DNA of 34,059 nt from Thermosaccharophagus gerlachensis (GTDB lineage Bacteria > Armatimonadota > Fervidibacteria > Fervidibacterales > Thermosaccharophagaceae), in NCBI GenBank assembly GCA_041538025.1, contig JBGOEV010000025.1:1-34059 (forward strand). Direction: 5' to 3'. Below the pieces are notes generated by a model, which was given only the letters and a program-made list of their open reading frames with translations, did not search any database and was not told where the DNA came from. A program made the position numbers and the translations under genes. Below are positions 1-7,562 of the stretch, in pieces (position 1 is the stretch's first letter; each line of letters opens with the position of its first letter).

Positions 1-713
1 ACAAGCGGCTGACCGAGCAGTGATGGAAAGAGCACATGGTCGGGACCAAGTTGCTCGGCAATGACCTTGATGGCATGCCAAGTCAAGTAAGAAAGCAGGA
101 AACTGCCCATCCACAAGTCACGAGTCTTTCGGGCAGAAGCGATGAAACTTTGAACGGGTCCGATGGTGAAAAGCAATGTCGCTGGATTGGGCAAGCAATT
201 AGCGAAAGCGCTAACAACACGAGCATGCTGCAGTAAAGGATGATCTGGGATGCGAGTGTCGGCAGGGAGCAAACTCCAAGGAACATTCGGTTCGCGTTTA
301 GCAAGTTCGTCTTCAAGGCATCGCCAAAAGAGCAAGAAGCGTTTTTGCAGCTCATTAGTGCGTCGGCTCAAATTGTCAACCACATCCGCTTGCACTTCCG
401 AAGACTTTTGCGGGTCGGCTGCAGGCAATGGCATCTTTTGACCAGAAATCGGGTGAAGAATGCAATCACTAGGTGCACGAAGTCCCTCAGGAAAGTTCAA
501 TCGGTCGGCAGCGGATGCAATTGCATCAGCCTTATTGGCATCATCTGTCCACGCTGCTTCAGGAACGCCACTTGGCGTGACATCAGGCAACCCACGCAAC
601 GCCGTTTGCATGAGCACACCTGCCCGCTCCCTGTGAGTAGGGATGTCCAGCACCTTATCAGGCGGGTCATGAAGCAACGCAACTATTTTCCGCTGCCACC
701 AAGTTGAGTTCAC
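1..713 (-). CDS. cmr2: Cas10/Cmr2, large subunit of type III-B CRISPR effector (partial, N-terminal ~237 aa)
   Basis: Translating the minus strand from a GTG at 711-713 gives an uninterrupted frame to the window edge. Near the N-terminus is VALLHDPPDK, the HD-nuclease-region signature of Cmr2 proteins, and near the cut end TIGPVQSFIASARKTRDLW followed by GSFLLSYLTW, the very conserved block that opens the first palm/cyclase domain in Cmr2. In the family this is the Cas10 subunit of the Cmr complex, which binds crRNA with Cmr3/Cmr4, cuts DNA through HD and makes cyclic oligoadenylate through the GGDD palm; the GGDD part lies outside the window. The GTG start overlaps the cmr1 stop by 4 bp (GTGA), so the two genes are translationally coupled. 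The frame has no listed stop because it is cut by the edge. Identification is firm; activity cannot be judged from this fragment. Confidence 0.92.
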   Translation of the reverse strand, partial: MNSTWWQRKIVALLHDPPDKVLDIPTHRERAGVLMQTALRGLPDVTPSGVPEAAWTDDANKADAIASAADRLNFPEGLRAPSDCILHPISGQKMPLPAADPQKSSEVQADVVDNLSRRTNELQKRFLLFWRCLEDELAKREPNVPWSLLPADTRIPDHPLLQHARVVSAFANCLPNPATLLFTIGPVQSFIASARKTRDLWMGSFLLSYLTWHAIKVIAEQLGPDHVLFPSLLGQPL

Positions 714-1864
714 CAGTCCTTCACCTCCAAAAGCGGCGCAACTCGTTGGCTCAAGTGGTTCAGAAACTCGTCCAGCAAGGCATCACTTGGTTGTTTTGTG
801 TAAACTTTCCGCTCCCCGTGGCGCAATTGTAGCCGTTCGCTTGCGGGCAGAAGTGGCGAGCGAAAGCGGGTTAACACGAGCACACATTTGCCACTTGCCA
901 GTTTTATCACTCGCACAATCAAGGGTGATGCCCGTCGGTCGTGCTCTTCACCTTCCAGTGTTGCACGCTCGCCTTCAAGGGAGCGGAAGTAAAAGACGAT
1001 GGGCAACCCAAAGGCGGCGCGCTGGACAGGCTGTAACCGATTGCTGCCTTGAAGCACTGCTTTTACATTACTGTAATCAGGCTCATAGCGATTGCGGAAT
1101 TGCTGCATCACTCGCCCAAAAGCATCAAGGGCACCCTTCCAATCATCAAATTCGCGGTTGACAACAGCGATGGAACACCAATCGGGATGCAAAACATCAA
1201 AAGCAGGTTGAGTTTCAAAACTTGGCGATAGCGAACCGTTGAAAGCCTCGACTGCCCATTTCCGCAAGCGATGCAACCCCTGTTGCAATGCACCATGAAG
1301 TTGCTCTGGCATTCGGGCTTGAAGGACTAAAGATGGCAGTGAAGGGTCGCTCCAATCGGTAGACACTACCTGCAAATTCCCGCCACCTTTTCGTGACCGC
1401 ATTCCCAAACCGCCCAAATGTGTCAATAGCCATAGGGCTGCTGCAGCGGCTCGCAAAGCGTCGGGATTTTGCACTTTCGCCCTCAGATGAAAGGTGCAGG
1501 AGAATTGGCAGCCATCTGCGATGGCTTTGCGCTCAGGCTCGTTGCGAGTCTGACGGGCGCCAAAAAACAAATAGGCAATGCCTGGATTGTTTCGCGCCAA
1601 TTGACTATAGCCAGTGGTAGGCAAGTTTTGATGTTCCACACGCACTACAACAGGCGAAGCGTGGTCAGTGCTGCCGAAGACTTCGCTTTCGTGCTTAAAG
1701 ACTTCGTTTGGTCGGTCGCCTAAAACGCCACCTAAAAGAGCACGGAACCAAAAGCGCAATGCACCTCGAAGAGATGCTGCTCTAAGTTCGGGCTTCCTAC
1801 GCGGGTCAGAGCCACCCAAGAACAGGGGTGTCACTACCTCCAGTTTGTAGCTTAGTTTCATCAC
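710..1864 (-). CDS. cmr1: Cmr1, RAMP subunit of type III-B CRISPR effector
   Basis: A 384-residue protein opening with KLEVVTPLFLGGSDPRR, then LRAASLRGALRFWFRALLGG, which is the N-terminal RAMP ferredoxin-fold signature of Cmr1. A glycine-rich loop GGLGMRSRKGGGNL sits at about residues 150-165, as expected for RAMP proteins (GLGxRSRKGxG). Cmr1 caps the 3' end of the crRNA-Cmr4 filament and helps target-RNA recognition in the cytoplasm. Start is GTG at 1862-1864 or ATG at 1859-1861, which are adjacent codons; the ribosome-binding sequence AAAGGTG overlaps them and does not decide. It is the first gene of a minus-strand operon, followed by cmr2 with a 4-bp overlap, and a promoter candidate lies about 50-80 bp upstream. 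The remaining cmr genes and any CRISPR array must lie left of the window. Confidence 0.93.
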   Translation of the reverse strand: MMKLSYKLEVVTPLFLGGSDPRRKPELRAASLRGALRFWFRALLGGVLGDRPNEVFKHESEVFGSTDHASPVVVRVEHQNLPTTGYSQLARNNPGIAYLFFGARQTRNEPERKAIADGCQFSCTFHLRAKVQNPDALRAAAAALWLLTHLGGLGMRSRKGGGNLQVVSTDWSDPSLPSLVLQARMPEQLHGALQQGLHRLRKWAVEAFNGSLSPSFETQPAFDVLHPDWCSIAVVNREFDDWKGALDAFGRVMQQFRNRYEPDYSNVKAVLQGSNRLQPVQRAAFGLPIVFYFRSLEGERATLEGEEHDRRASPLIVRVIKLASGKCVLVLTRFRSPLLPASERLQLRHGERKVYTKQPSDALLDEFLNHLSQRVAPLLEVKDW

Positions 1865-1917
1865 CTTTGCTCAACACCTTTTTGGCGGTGGAGTTGGCGT
1901 TGCAATTTGCATTACAT

Positions 1918-1946
1918 ATTATAGTCATTTTGCGGTGCCAATGCAA
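1918..1946 (-). promoter_or_regulatory. Candidate sigma70-type promoter for the cmr operon
   Basis: Read on the minus strand, a perfect TATAAT (1918-1923) is preceded by TTGCAT (1941-1946) with a 17-bp spacer. Transcription would start near 1911, giving a leader of about 50 nt before cmr1. The -35 is weak (3 of 6) but the -10 and spacing are ideal, and the site lies in the only gap upstream of cmr1. Inferred from sequence only. Confidence 0.42.
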
Positions 1947-2007
1947 GGGGGTAACTATGGCGCAATGGTAGTTTAGAGAGCGAAGCTACACAATTGCCTT
2001 CCACACG

Positions 2008-3552
2008 CTATATTTCTCTACTTTGCCTTGCTTTTTGTCGTTTTCTTCGTTCAAGTTCAATGCGGAAGCGTTCATAAAGTTCCCATTCCTCTGTGTCCTC
2101 CAGAATTGCAAGCTGTTCTTCGTCCCAGTTTCTTGGCAAATTCCCGAAGATGGGTTTCCCTGTCCTGCGCCGATACCAGGCATAGTAAACAATCCATGCT
2201 GCTAACCAAAGAGGTCCTATGATGCGGGCAGTTTCGTGTGTCCACAAGACGATCACGACCATCGCGAATGTCCCAATGACACCAAAGACACCCAATAAGG
2301 GGAACTCTACCTCACCGATGTTTATGTTTATTGGGACTTTGTAAGGGCGTGGTGCATGTGGTTCTTTAAACCTTAAAACAATTAACGCAATTGTGCTTAA
2401 AAAGTAAGCCACCATCGCACCAAAAGCATATATGTCTGCCATCGTCTCCATCGCTTTTCTTCCGCTGAAGAAGGCAAAAATCGCCAAAGCTGCTGCAACC
2501 ACTGAGAAGAAGATGATGCTGCGGATAGGTGTTCGGAAGTTAGGATGGACATAGCTGAGCCATTCGCTGATGAGCCCTAACTCTGCCATGCTGTAAGCCA
2601 GCCGAGACGAACCCATCACACCCGTATTGGCTGAGATTAGCACAATGGTCGCTGCTAAAATTGCAGCCATCGGTCCAGCCAGAAAGCCGACATAAGGCAG
2701 GTGAGTCGCTAAATAAGCCACAGGATCGCCCTCGCGTTGTGCAATATCCTGCCAGTGGACAATGCCTAAGGAGACCGTTGGAAACGCCAAAGCGAACATC
2801 AACACAACAATGATGAGCGCCAAAGAAGTGCGTGGGATGACAGTGGCAGGGCGAATAGTTTCCTGCGCTGCCTGAGAGACCGATTCCAAGCCAACATAGG
2901 AGATGACAGCGATGCTGACTGCATAGAGCAGTTGTTTTGTTGTTGGGAACTCGTTATGCCACTGGTGCAAAAAGAGTTCGGGGCGCCAAGCGAAAGCGAA
3001 GCCGATGACGATGATGGACACTTCCATCATCATGTCCAGTGCTCCTAAAACTTCGTTAAAGAGGGAAGATTCGCGGATACCTTTTGTGTTTAAGGCAGCA
3101 AGGAAAGCAATTAGCACTAAAGTTTCTGCAAGCCAAATCAAATTGACGTTGTGGAACGGACCGATGCTGATGGCAAATTCTCTGGCTGCAGGGAAGAAGA
3201 AGTTTATGTAGCCAGCGGATGCCATCGCAAACAACGTGACATCAACAACATAAGCGAGCATTAGCGCAGCCCCTGCCATTAATCCCCAGAAATCGCCCAA
3301 GCCCCGCAAAGTGAAGTATTGACCGCCACCAGCGAGAGGGTAGGCAGATGCCATCTCGGTGTAAGCCAAGCCAACGAAAATGTAAACTATGCCAGCGATG
3401 GCAAAGGCTAAAGGCGTTGCGCCCTGAGCAACTGCCATTACCAACCCCAACGCCACATAGACATCTGCGCCTACATCTGCATAGCCCCAGCAGAACGAGC
3501 CCCAAGTCGTGACCTCACGGCGCAATTTAACTTTTGTAGCTTGAGTGCTCAT
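2008..3552 (-). CDS. APC-superfamily amino-acid/polyamine permease
   Basis: The protein (514 aa from the chosen ATG) has about twelve hydrophobic segments and the APC-type opening TTWGSFCWGYADVGADVYVA, followed by YTEMASAYPLAGGGQYFTLR, which matches the TM2-TM3 region of amino acid-polyamine-organocation permeases. Internal features such as LNTKGIRESSLFNEVLGALD and SYVGLESVSQAAQETIRPA (TM6 region, with the usual E-x-QE) also fit. It would import an amino acid or amine by cation coupling across the inner membrane; the substrate cannot be told. The tail of about 60 residues is hydrophilic and charged (ERRKRQKARQSREI at the end). An in-frame GTG at 3559-3561 is also possible, but ATG 3552 has AAAGG nine bases upstream. 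The gene stands alone, divergent from the flippase gene. Confidence 0.85.
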   Translation of the reverse strand: MSTQATKVKLRREVTTWGSFCWGYADVGADVYVALGLVMAVAQGATPLAFAIAGIVYIFVGLAYTEMASAYPLAGGGQYFTLRGLGDFWGLMAGAALMLAYVVDVTLFAMASAGYINFFFPAAREFAISIGPFHNVNLIWLAETLVLIAFLAALNTKGIRESSLFNEVLGALDMMMEVSIIVIGFAFAWRPELFLHQWHNEFPTTKQLLYAVSIAVISYVGLESVSQAAQETIRPATVIPRTSLALIIVVLMFALAFPTVSLGIVHWQDIAQREGDPVAYLATHLPYVGFLAGPMAAILAATIVLISANTGVMGSSRLAYSMAELGLISEWLSYVHPNFRTPIRSIIFFSVVAAALAIFAFFSGRKAMETMADIYAFGAMVAYFLSTIALIVLRFKEPHAPRPYKVPININIGEVEFPLLGVFGVIGTFAMVVIVLWTHETARIIGPLWLAAWIVYYAWYRRRTGKPIFGNLPRNWDEEQLAILEDTEEWELYERFRIELERRKRQKARQSREI

Positions 3553-3688
3553 GCCCTCCACCCTTTCAATTGCTGTGATGGGTCAAATGAGCTAAGTATA
3601 TTTTAGCGCTATCATCGTTTATGGCATTGCAAGGTTGGTGAGAACTTGCGGTATAGTCAAGCTTGCTCACGGGCTTTGGTGTTGATTC

Positions 3689-5119
3689 ATGTTCATCAAT
3701 TTTGCTCTCAGAGTTGTTGAACTCTTCCGTGACAGGTTGATACGGAATATCACCTTAACGATTGTGACGAGGGCTGTTGCCTTTGTCTGCACCGTCGTTA
3801 CTGCGATACTTGTAGGGCGATACCTTGGTCCGTCTGAGTTTGGTAAATTCAACTTCGCTTTAGGATTCACAACTTTAGCTATAAGCATCACTGAGCTTAT
3901 GGCTGGAACTGTCGCCACAAGAGAAATAGCGAAAGAGCATCAACTGGCTCAGCAACATCTGTCATCGTTATTTGGTGCAAGGCTCATATCGGTGCTTGTT
4001 GCTATCATCCTCGTTTTGATATGCGCTGTGTTCATCCACGATAAAGTGACACAGGTTCTGTTGCTTCTTGCGATGTTACAATTGCCGTGTTGGGTGTTTC
4101 AGTCATCTGAGGTTTGGTATGTGGCGATAATCAACTTAACACTGCCAAACCTGTTTAGGGTCATCTCACATTCGCTTTTACTCTTCCTCACTGTTTCCTT
4201 CATCTCAGCGGGCATGGGCGTAAGATGGCTAATGATGGCGCAAGTGCTTTCCCTTTGGGTTTACAGTTTGCTTACATACTTTGCAACACGCAGAAGCGTA
4301 AGGTTCGGCATGCCATCAATTAAAGCAGCCTTCTCACTTTTGTATCGTTCATTCGTATTTGGTGTAGCTCATATTGTTTGGCGTTTACATTTGCAATCGC
4401 CACTCGTGTTAGCCTATTTGGTGTGCGGGAGCTTTCAAGCTGGTTTACTTGCTGCAGCACTTAAGTTCGTAGCCATCGCCGATTGGAGCATCTCTGTGTT
4501 CATACTCTCGTTATATCCAGCCATGTCTGAAGTTTTGCATGACACATCTCTCTTCAAGCGGCGCTTCATCAGTGGGATGGCGACTATGTGTGCTTTTGGG
4601 GCTTCTATCACGGTGCTCATAGCATCTTGTAATGAGACACTCATGCACCTGACCTTCGGAAGAAGTTTTGCTATGGCTGGTGATGTGCTTTTAGCGCTTG
4701 CTCCAACATTTGTATTGCTGTTTCTCCTCTCGCACATTGGGCATGCTTTTATAGCGCTTGAAGGACAAAGGCAATATTTTCTTTCGGGCTGTGTTAGCGT
4801 TTTATGCACGCTCATGTTTGTTTCCTCCTTAGGGCATCTTGGTGGTGCATTGGGTGCTGCAAGTGGACTATCAATTGCAAGCCTCGTTGGGTTGTGTGCT
4901 TCAATCTTGATGCTACACAGGATGAACGCTGACTTACTTTCGTCTCAAAGGCTTCTCCTGAAGGTGGTAGTAACATGCATAATTATCGCAGTGGCACTTG
5001 TTTGTGGATGGTGGGTGCACGGTGTTGTGCTTGAACTTGCTATCGGTTTGGCGCTATCGCTTGTTGCACTGCTCATTTGGGTGAATGTGAACATTGACTC
5101 AAGCTCGCACTCAACTTAA
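3689..5119 (+). CDS. Polysaccharide flippase-like membrane protein (Wzx/RfbX, MOP superfamily)
   Basis: A 476-residue polytopic protein with around twelve or more membrane segments. The N-terminus reads ITLTIVTRAVAFVCTVVTA then GRYLGPSEFGKFNFALGF, the signature of the polysaccharide_synt/Wzx family (LGRxLGxxxFGxxxFA), and VATREIAKEH follows the first helices as in that family. Such proteins flip undecaprenyl-linked oligosaccharides to the outer face of the inner membrane. It is followed after 20 bp by a GT9 glycosyltransferase on the same strand and faces other glycosyltransferase genes, which supports a role in surface-glycan export. The ATG start is preceded only by a weak GGTG, so a slightly different start is possible. 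A weak plus-strand promoter (TTGCAA at 3627, TATAGT at 3652, 19-bp spacer) lies just upstream. Confidence 0.85.
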   Translation: MFINFALRVVELFRDRLIRNITLTIVTRAVAFVCTVVTAILVGRYLGPSEFGKFNFALGFTTLAISITELMAGTVATREIAKEHQLAQQHLSSLFGARLISVLVAIILVLICAVFIHDKVTQVLLLLAMLQLPCWVFQSSEVWYVAIINLTLPNLFRVISHSLLLFLTVSFISAGMGVRWLMMAQVLSLWVYSLLTYFATRRSVRFGMPSIKAAFSLLYRSFVFGVAHIVWRLHLQSPLVLAYLVCGSFQAGLLAAALKFVAIADWSISVFILSLYPAMSEVLHDTSLFKRRFISGMATMCAFGASITVLIASCNETLMHLTFGRSFAMAGDVLLALAPTFVLLFLLSHIGHAFIALEGQRQYFLSGCVSVLCTLMFVSSLGHLGGALGAASGLSIASLVGLCASILMLHRMNADLLSSQRLLLKVVVTCIIIAVALVCGWWVHGVVLELAIGLALSLVALLIWVNVNIDSSSHST

Positions 5120-5139
5120 TTGCTGTGGGGCGATAAACG

Positions 5140-6366
5140 ATGGTGCCGTGGGGAGAGCGCCTTGGCTATAGATACAAAAAACCAAGGTGGGCAATTCTGG
5201 CTAAGGTTGCAGATACAGCCTTTCTACCGCTTGGCAGGCTTATACAGGCAAATGCATCACGCAATATGTGTAGCAAATCTTTTGAGCGCATACTCGTCAT
5301 CAGGCTTGATCATATCGGTGACTTGCTCTGTTCTTTCCCAGCTATAAGGGCACTCAGGCGTAGGTTTGCTGACGCTCGCATATCCTTACTTGTTGGACCT
5401 TGGTGCTACGAATTATCAAAACTTAACACAGATGTAGATGAGATCATCGTTTACCGTGCGCCTTGGTTTGATAGGCATTCTACGAACAAGAATCCGTTTA
5501 CTCTGCTTGGAACGCTTCTTATTGGTGCAAGGATGCTGAGGCAAAGGCGCTTTGATGTAGCAATTGATCTTCGTGGCGATTTGAGGAACATCTTGCTAAT
5601 GGCTCTTTCCTGCATACCAGTGAGAGTTGGTTACAGTGATGTCGGTTGTGGTTTCATGCTCACTCACCCACTTAGGAGAAACCGCTGGGAACATGAAACG
5701 CATCGTGCACTCGCTGTTGTTAAAGCGCTTGGCTGTGAAGGGGAGGCTGAGATCAAACTTGACATCCCCAATTCAGCCCTGCGAAGTGTTTCAACACTCC
5801 TTCAAAAGGATGGTATTGCAGATGCAAGCCTGCTCATCATGGTTCATCCGTTTGGTGGCAACCGAGCGAAGTGGTGGACGAGCGATAGCGTTGTGCGTAT
5901 TTGCAAGTATCTCCATGAGGCACTCGGTGCTTCTATCATCTTGACTGGTGCCAATGAAGAGCGTCCCAAGATTGAGAGCATAAAACTTTCGTCTGGAAGC
6001 GCAGTTATGAACCTCGCTGGCAAACTAAGTTTGCAAGAGTTGATAGCGCTCATAGCGCTCGTTGATGGTGTCATAACTACGGATACATGCACGATGCATT
6101 TTGCTGCAGCTCTTGGAACACCTCAGGTTGTGCTTTTCTCATCGCAGGTGCACCCTGTTGAATGGGCGCCAATTCAAGGTGAGCATGTGTTGCTTCACTT
6201 CCCACCAGCTTGTGCTGGGTGTGAGCTCCCAACATGTCCGTTACCAAATCATCCATGCATGAGCGCCATCAAGGTTGAACATGTCATTGATGCACTTGAG
6301 AAGTTGATGCCATTGATGCTTGAGCGTGCCGAAAAGCGTAAGGTAGTATTACCTACGCTGAGTTAG
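5140..6366 (+). CDS. Glycosyltransferase family 9 (heptosyltransferase-like)
   Basis: A 408-aa protein with the GT9 opening ILVIRLDHIGDLLCSFPAIR at residues 51-70 (family pattern RxxxxGDxxxxxP), followed by FDVAIDLRGDLRNILL, then the donor-binding half with VHPFGGNRAKWW and, near residue 312, TTDTCTMHFAAALGTP, the (T/S)D(T/S)GxxHxAAAxGxP motif with Cys in place of Gly. The C-terminal CAGCELPTCPLPNHPCM (near residue 357) matches the cysteine-rich tail found in many GT9 enzymes. These enzymes move heptose or related sugars from nucleotide donors to surface glycolipids at the cytoplasmic membrane face. The N-terminal 43 residues before a second Met (5266) are not part of the fold, but GTGGGG nine bases before ATG 5140 supports the longer form. 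Its last 18 bp overlap the convergent GT4 gene. Confidence 0.88.
   Translation: MVPWGERLGYRYKKPRWAILAKVADTAFLPLGRLIQANASRNMCSKSFERILVIRLDHIGDLLCSFPAIRALRRRFADARISLLVGPWCYELSKLNTDVDEIIVYRAPWFDRHSTNKNPFTLLGTLLIGARMLRQRRFDVAIDLRGDLRNILLMALSCIPVRVGYSDVGCGFMLTHPLRRNRWEHETHRALAVVKALGCEGEAEIKLDIPNSALRSVSTLLQKDGIADASLLIMVHPFGGNRAKWWTSDSVVRICKYLHEALGASIILTGANEERPKIESIKLSSGSAVMNLAGKLSLQELIALIALVDGVITTDTCTMHFAAALGTPQVVLFSSQVHPVEWAPIQGEHVLLHFPPACAGCELPTCPLPNHPCMSAIKVEHVIDALEKLMPLMLERAEKRKVVLPTLS
6332..6358 (-). terminator. Candidate intrinsic terminator in the convergent overlap of the two glycosyltransferase genes
   Basis: On the minus strand a 9-bp stem (GCGTA+GGTA pairing with TACC+TACGC, one bulged base, four-base loop) is followed directly by TTTTC. 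It spans the GT4 stop codon at 6349-6351 and the last codons of the opposing GT9 gene. On the plus strand no T-run follows, so it would act mainly on the GT4 transcript. The short T-tract and modest GC keep this tentative. Confidence 0.42.
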
Positions 6367-7533
6367 AGCCATCTCATACGCCAATAAGGTTGAAAGAGCA
6401 ACACTACGTTCACTGAAGCATTCAACTGCCCTAACTCTTCCTCTCATTGAAAGCTCCGTCCGTAGGTCTTTGTCCATCATCAACTTGAGTGTGGAACGAA
6501 GCCCTTCAATATCGCCCTCGCGAAAGATAAGCCCAGCGTCTCCGACAACCTCTGGTATTGCGCCACACGATGAGCCTACAACAGGTATTCCACATGCCAT
6601 CGCCTCAACGAGAACGCGTCCAAATTGCTCTTTCCAATGAGGTATTGAGCGTGACGGTAAGACGAGCACATCAAGCGCATTCAAGAATTCGTGCAAGCGT
6701 TCATGAGGTATAGCACCAAGCAATTTGACACGCCCGCTTAAATTGAGCTCCTCAATAAGCCTCTGTAACTGTTGGCGCATCTTCCCATCGCCCGCGATAA
6801 GCAATTTGGTGTTTGGCAACGAAGCAACTGCGTGGATAAGCATATCAACACCCTTTTCGTATATGAGGCGTCCAACATAGCCTACAACGAGTGTTTCATT
6901 GTCATCTCCAACACCAAGATTTGAGCGAGCCTTCAAGCGCCTTTCCGTTGGCAGCGGTGAAAAGCGTTCAACATCAACGCCAAACTGAGGGCAAATTACA
7001 ATCGGCTTGTCAAAGCCTCTTTCCCTCAATATACGCATAGCCATGCTTGTGCCAGCGATTGCGAGGTTTGCGTTTAAGAAGCTCAAACGCTCAAAGAACG
7101 GGTAGAGAAGCCCTCTCAAGTTTGGAGCTCTCCATTGCTGATGGATGTTCTCCCAAGTGAAGAAAATGAAAGGTGAACCATTAAGCAAGGTCTTGCAAAG
7201 GATAGCAGCATGTGCACACGAAAGGCTCATTGGTTCTTCTTCAACATGGACTATCTCGGGACGCCACCACCTCATGATGAGGTGAAGTGTGGGATAAAAG
7301 TGAGCATACTGCATGCCAGTGAACTGTGCCCTAAGGGCTAAGACATGACAGCGCAGTTCCCTATCATGGCTTATGGTGGTGCTTTTGCCTTTGACCTTTA
7401 TGCTCCCTTCAACCCACCAACTGGGCGTGATGAGAAGGAGGCAAATCTTCTGCCCGACTTCAAGCAATGAGCGCACCTTGCTTCGCATGTAAGATGGATG
7501 AACACACGCATGAGAAATCAACATGACACGCAT
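6349..7533 (-). CDS. GT4-type (GT-B fold) glycosyltransferase
   Basis: A 394-aa two-domain glycosyltransferase. The N-terminal acceptor half starts MRVMLISHACVHPSYMRSKV; the C-terminal half begins at LVVGYVGRLIYEKGVDMLI (Glycos_transf_1 signature) and continues with LLIAGDGKMRQQL, VLPSRSIPHWKEQFGRVLVE and AMACGIPVVGSSCGAIPEVV. The E-x7-E motif of retaining GT4 enzymes is present (about residues 304 and 312, in EQFGRVLVE). It would transfer a sugar from a nucleotide donor to a lipid-linked or cell-surface glycan on the cytoplasmic side. The start ATG has AAGGGG eight bases upstream. It lies 29 bp downstream of the DUF2079-like gene on the same strand, so both are probably one transcript, and its 3' end overlaps the GT9 gene tail-to-tail by 18 bp. 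Confidence 0.92.
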   Translation of the reverse strand: MRVMLISHACVHPSYMRSKVRSLLEVGQKICLLLITPSWWVEGSIKVKGKSTTISHDRELRCHVLALRAQFTGMQYAHFYPTLHLIMRWWRPEIVHVEEEPMSLSCAHAAILCKTLLNGSPFIFFTWENIHQQWRAPNLRGLLYPFFERLSFLNANLAIAGTSMAMRILRERGFDKPIVICPQFGVDVERFSPLPTERRLKARSNLGVGDDNETLVVGYVGRLIYEKGVDMLIHAVASLPNTKLLIAGDGKMRQQLQRLIEELNLSGRVKLLGAIPHERLHEFLNALDVLVLPSRSIPHWKEQFGRVLVEAMACGIPVVGSSCGAIPEVVGDAGLIFREGDIEGLRSTLKLMMDKDLRTELSMRGRVRAVECFSERSVALSTLLAYEMALTQRR

Positions 7534-7562
7534 TTCTAAAGCCCCTTACACTTCATATCTCG

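Noticed and set aside
240..707. 155-codon plus-strand frame at the left edge
   Set aside because: The minus strand here encodes the unmistakable Cas10/Cmr2 N-terminus; the plus-strand product matches nothing and has odd Arg/Cys-rich content.
3562..3688. Strong divergent promoters between permease and flippase genes
   Set aside because: Only weak boxes are found (TTGCAA with a 19-bp spacer to TATAGT on plus; TATACT without a -35 on minus), so no separate feature was listed.
6211..6261. Cysteine-rich tail of the GT9 protein as a possible new metal site
   Set aside because: Similar C-x-x-C ... C ... C tails are common in GT9 heptosyltransferase-like proteins, so it is a family feature, not a novelty.
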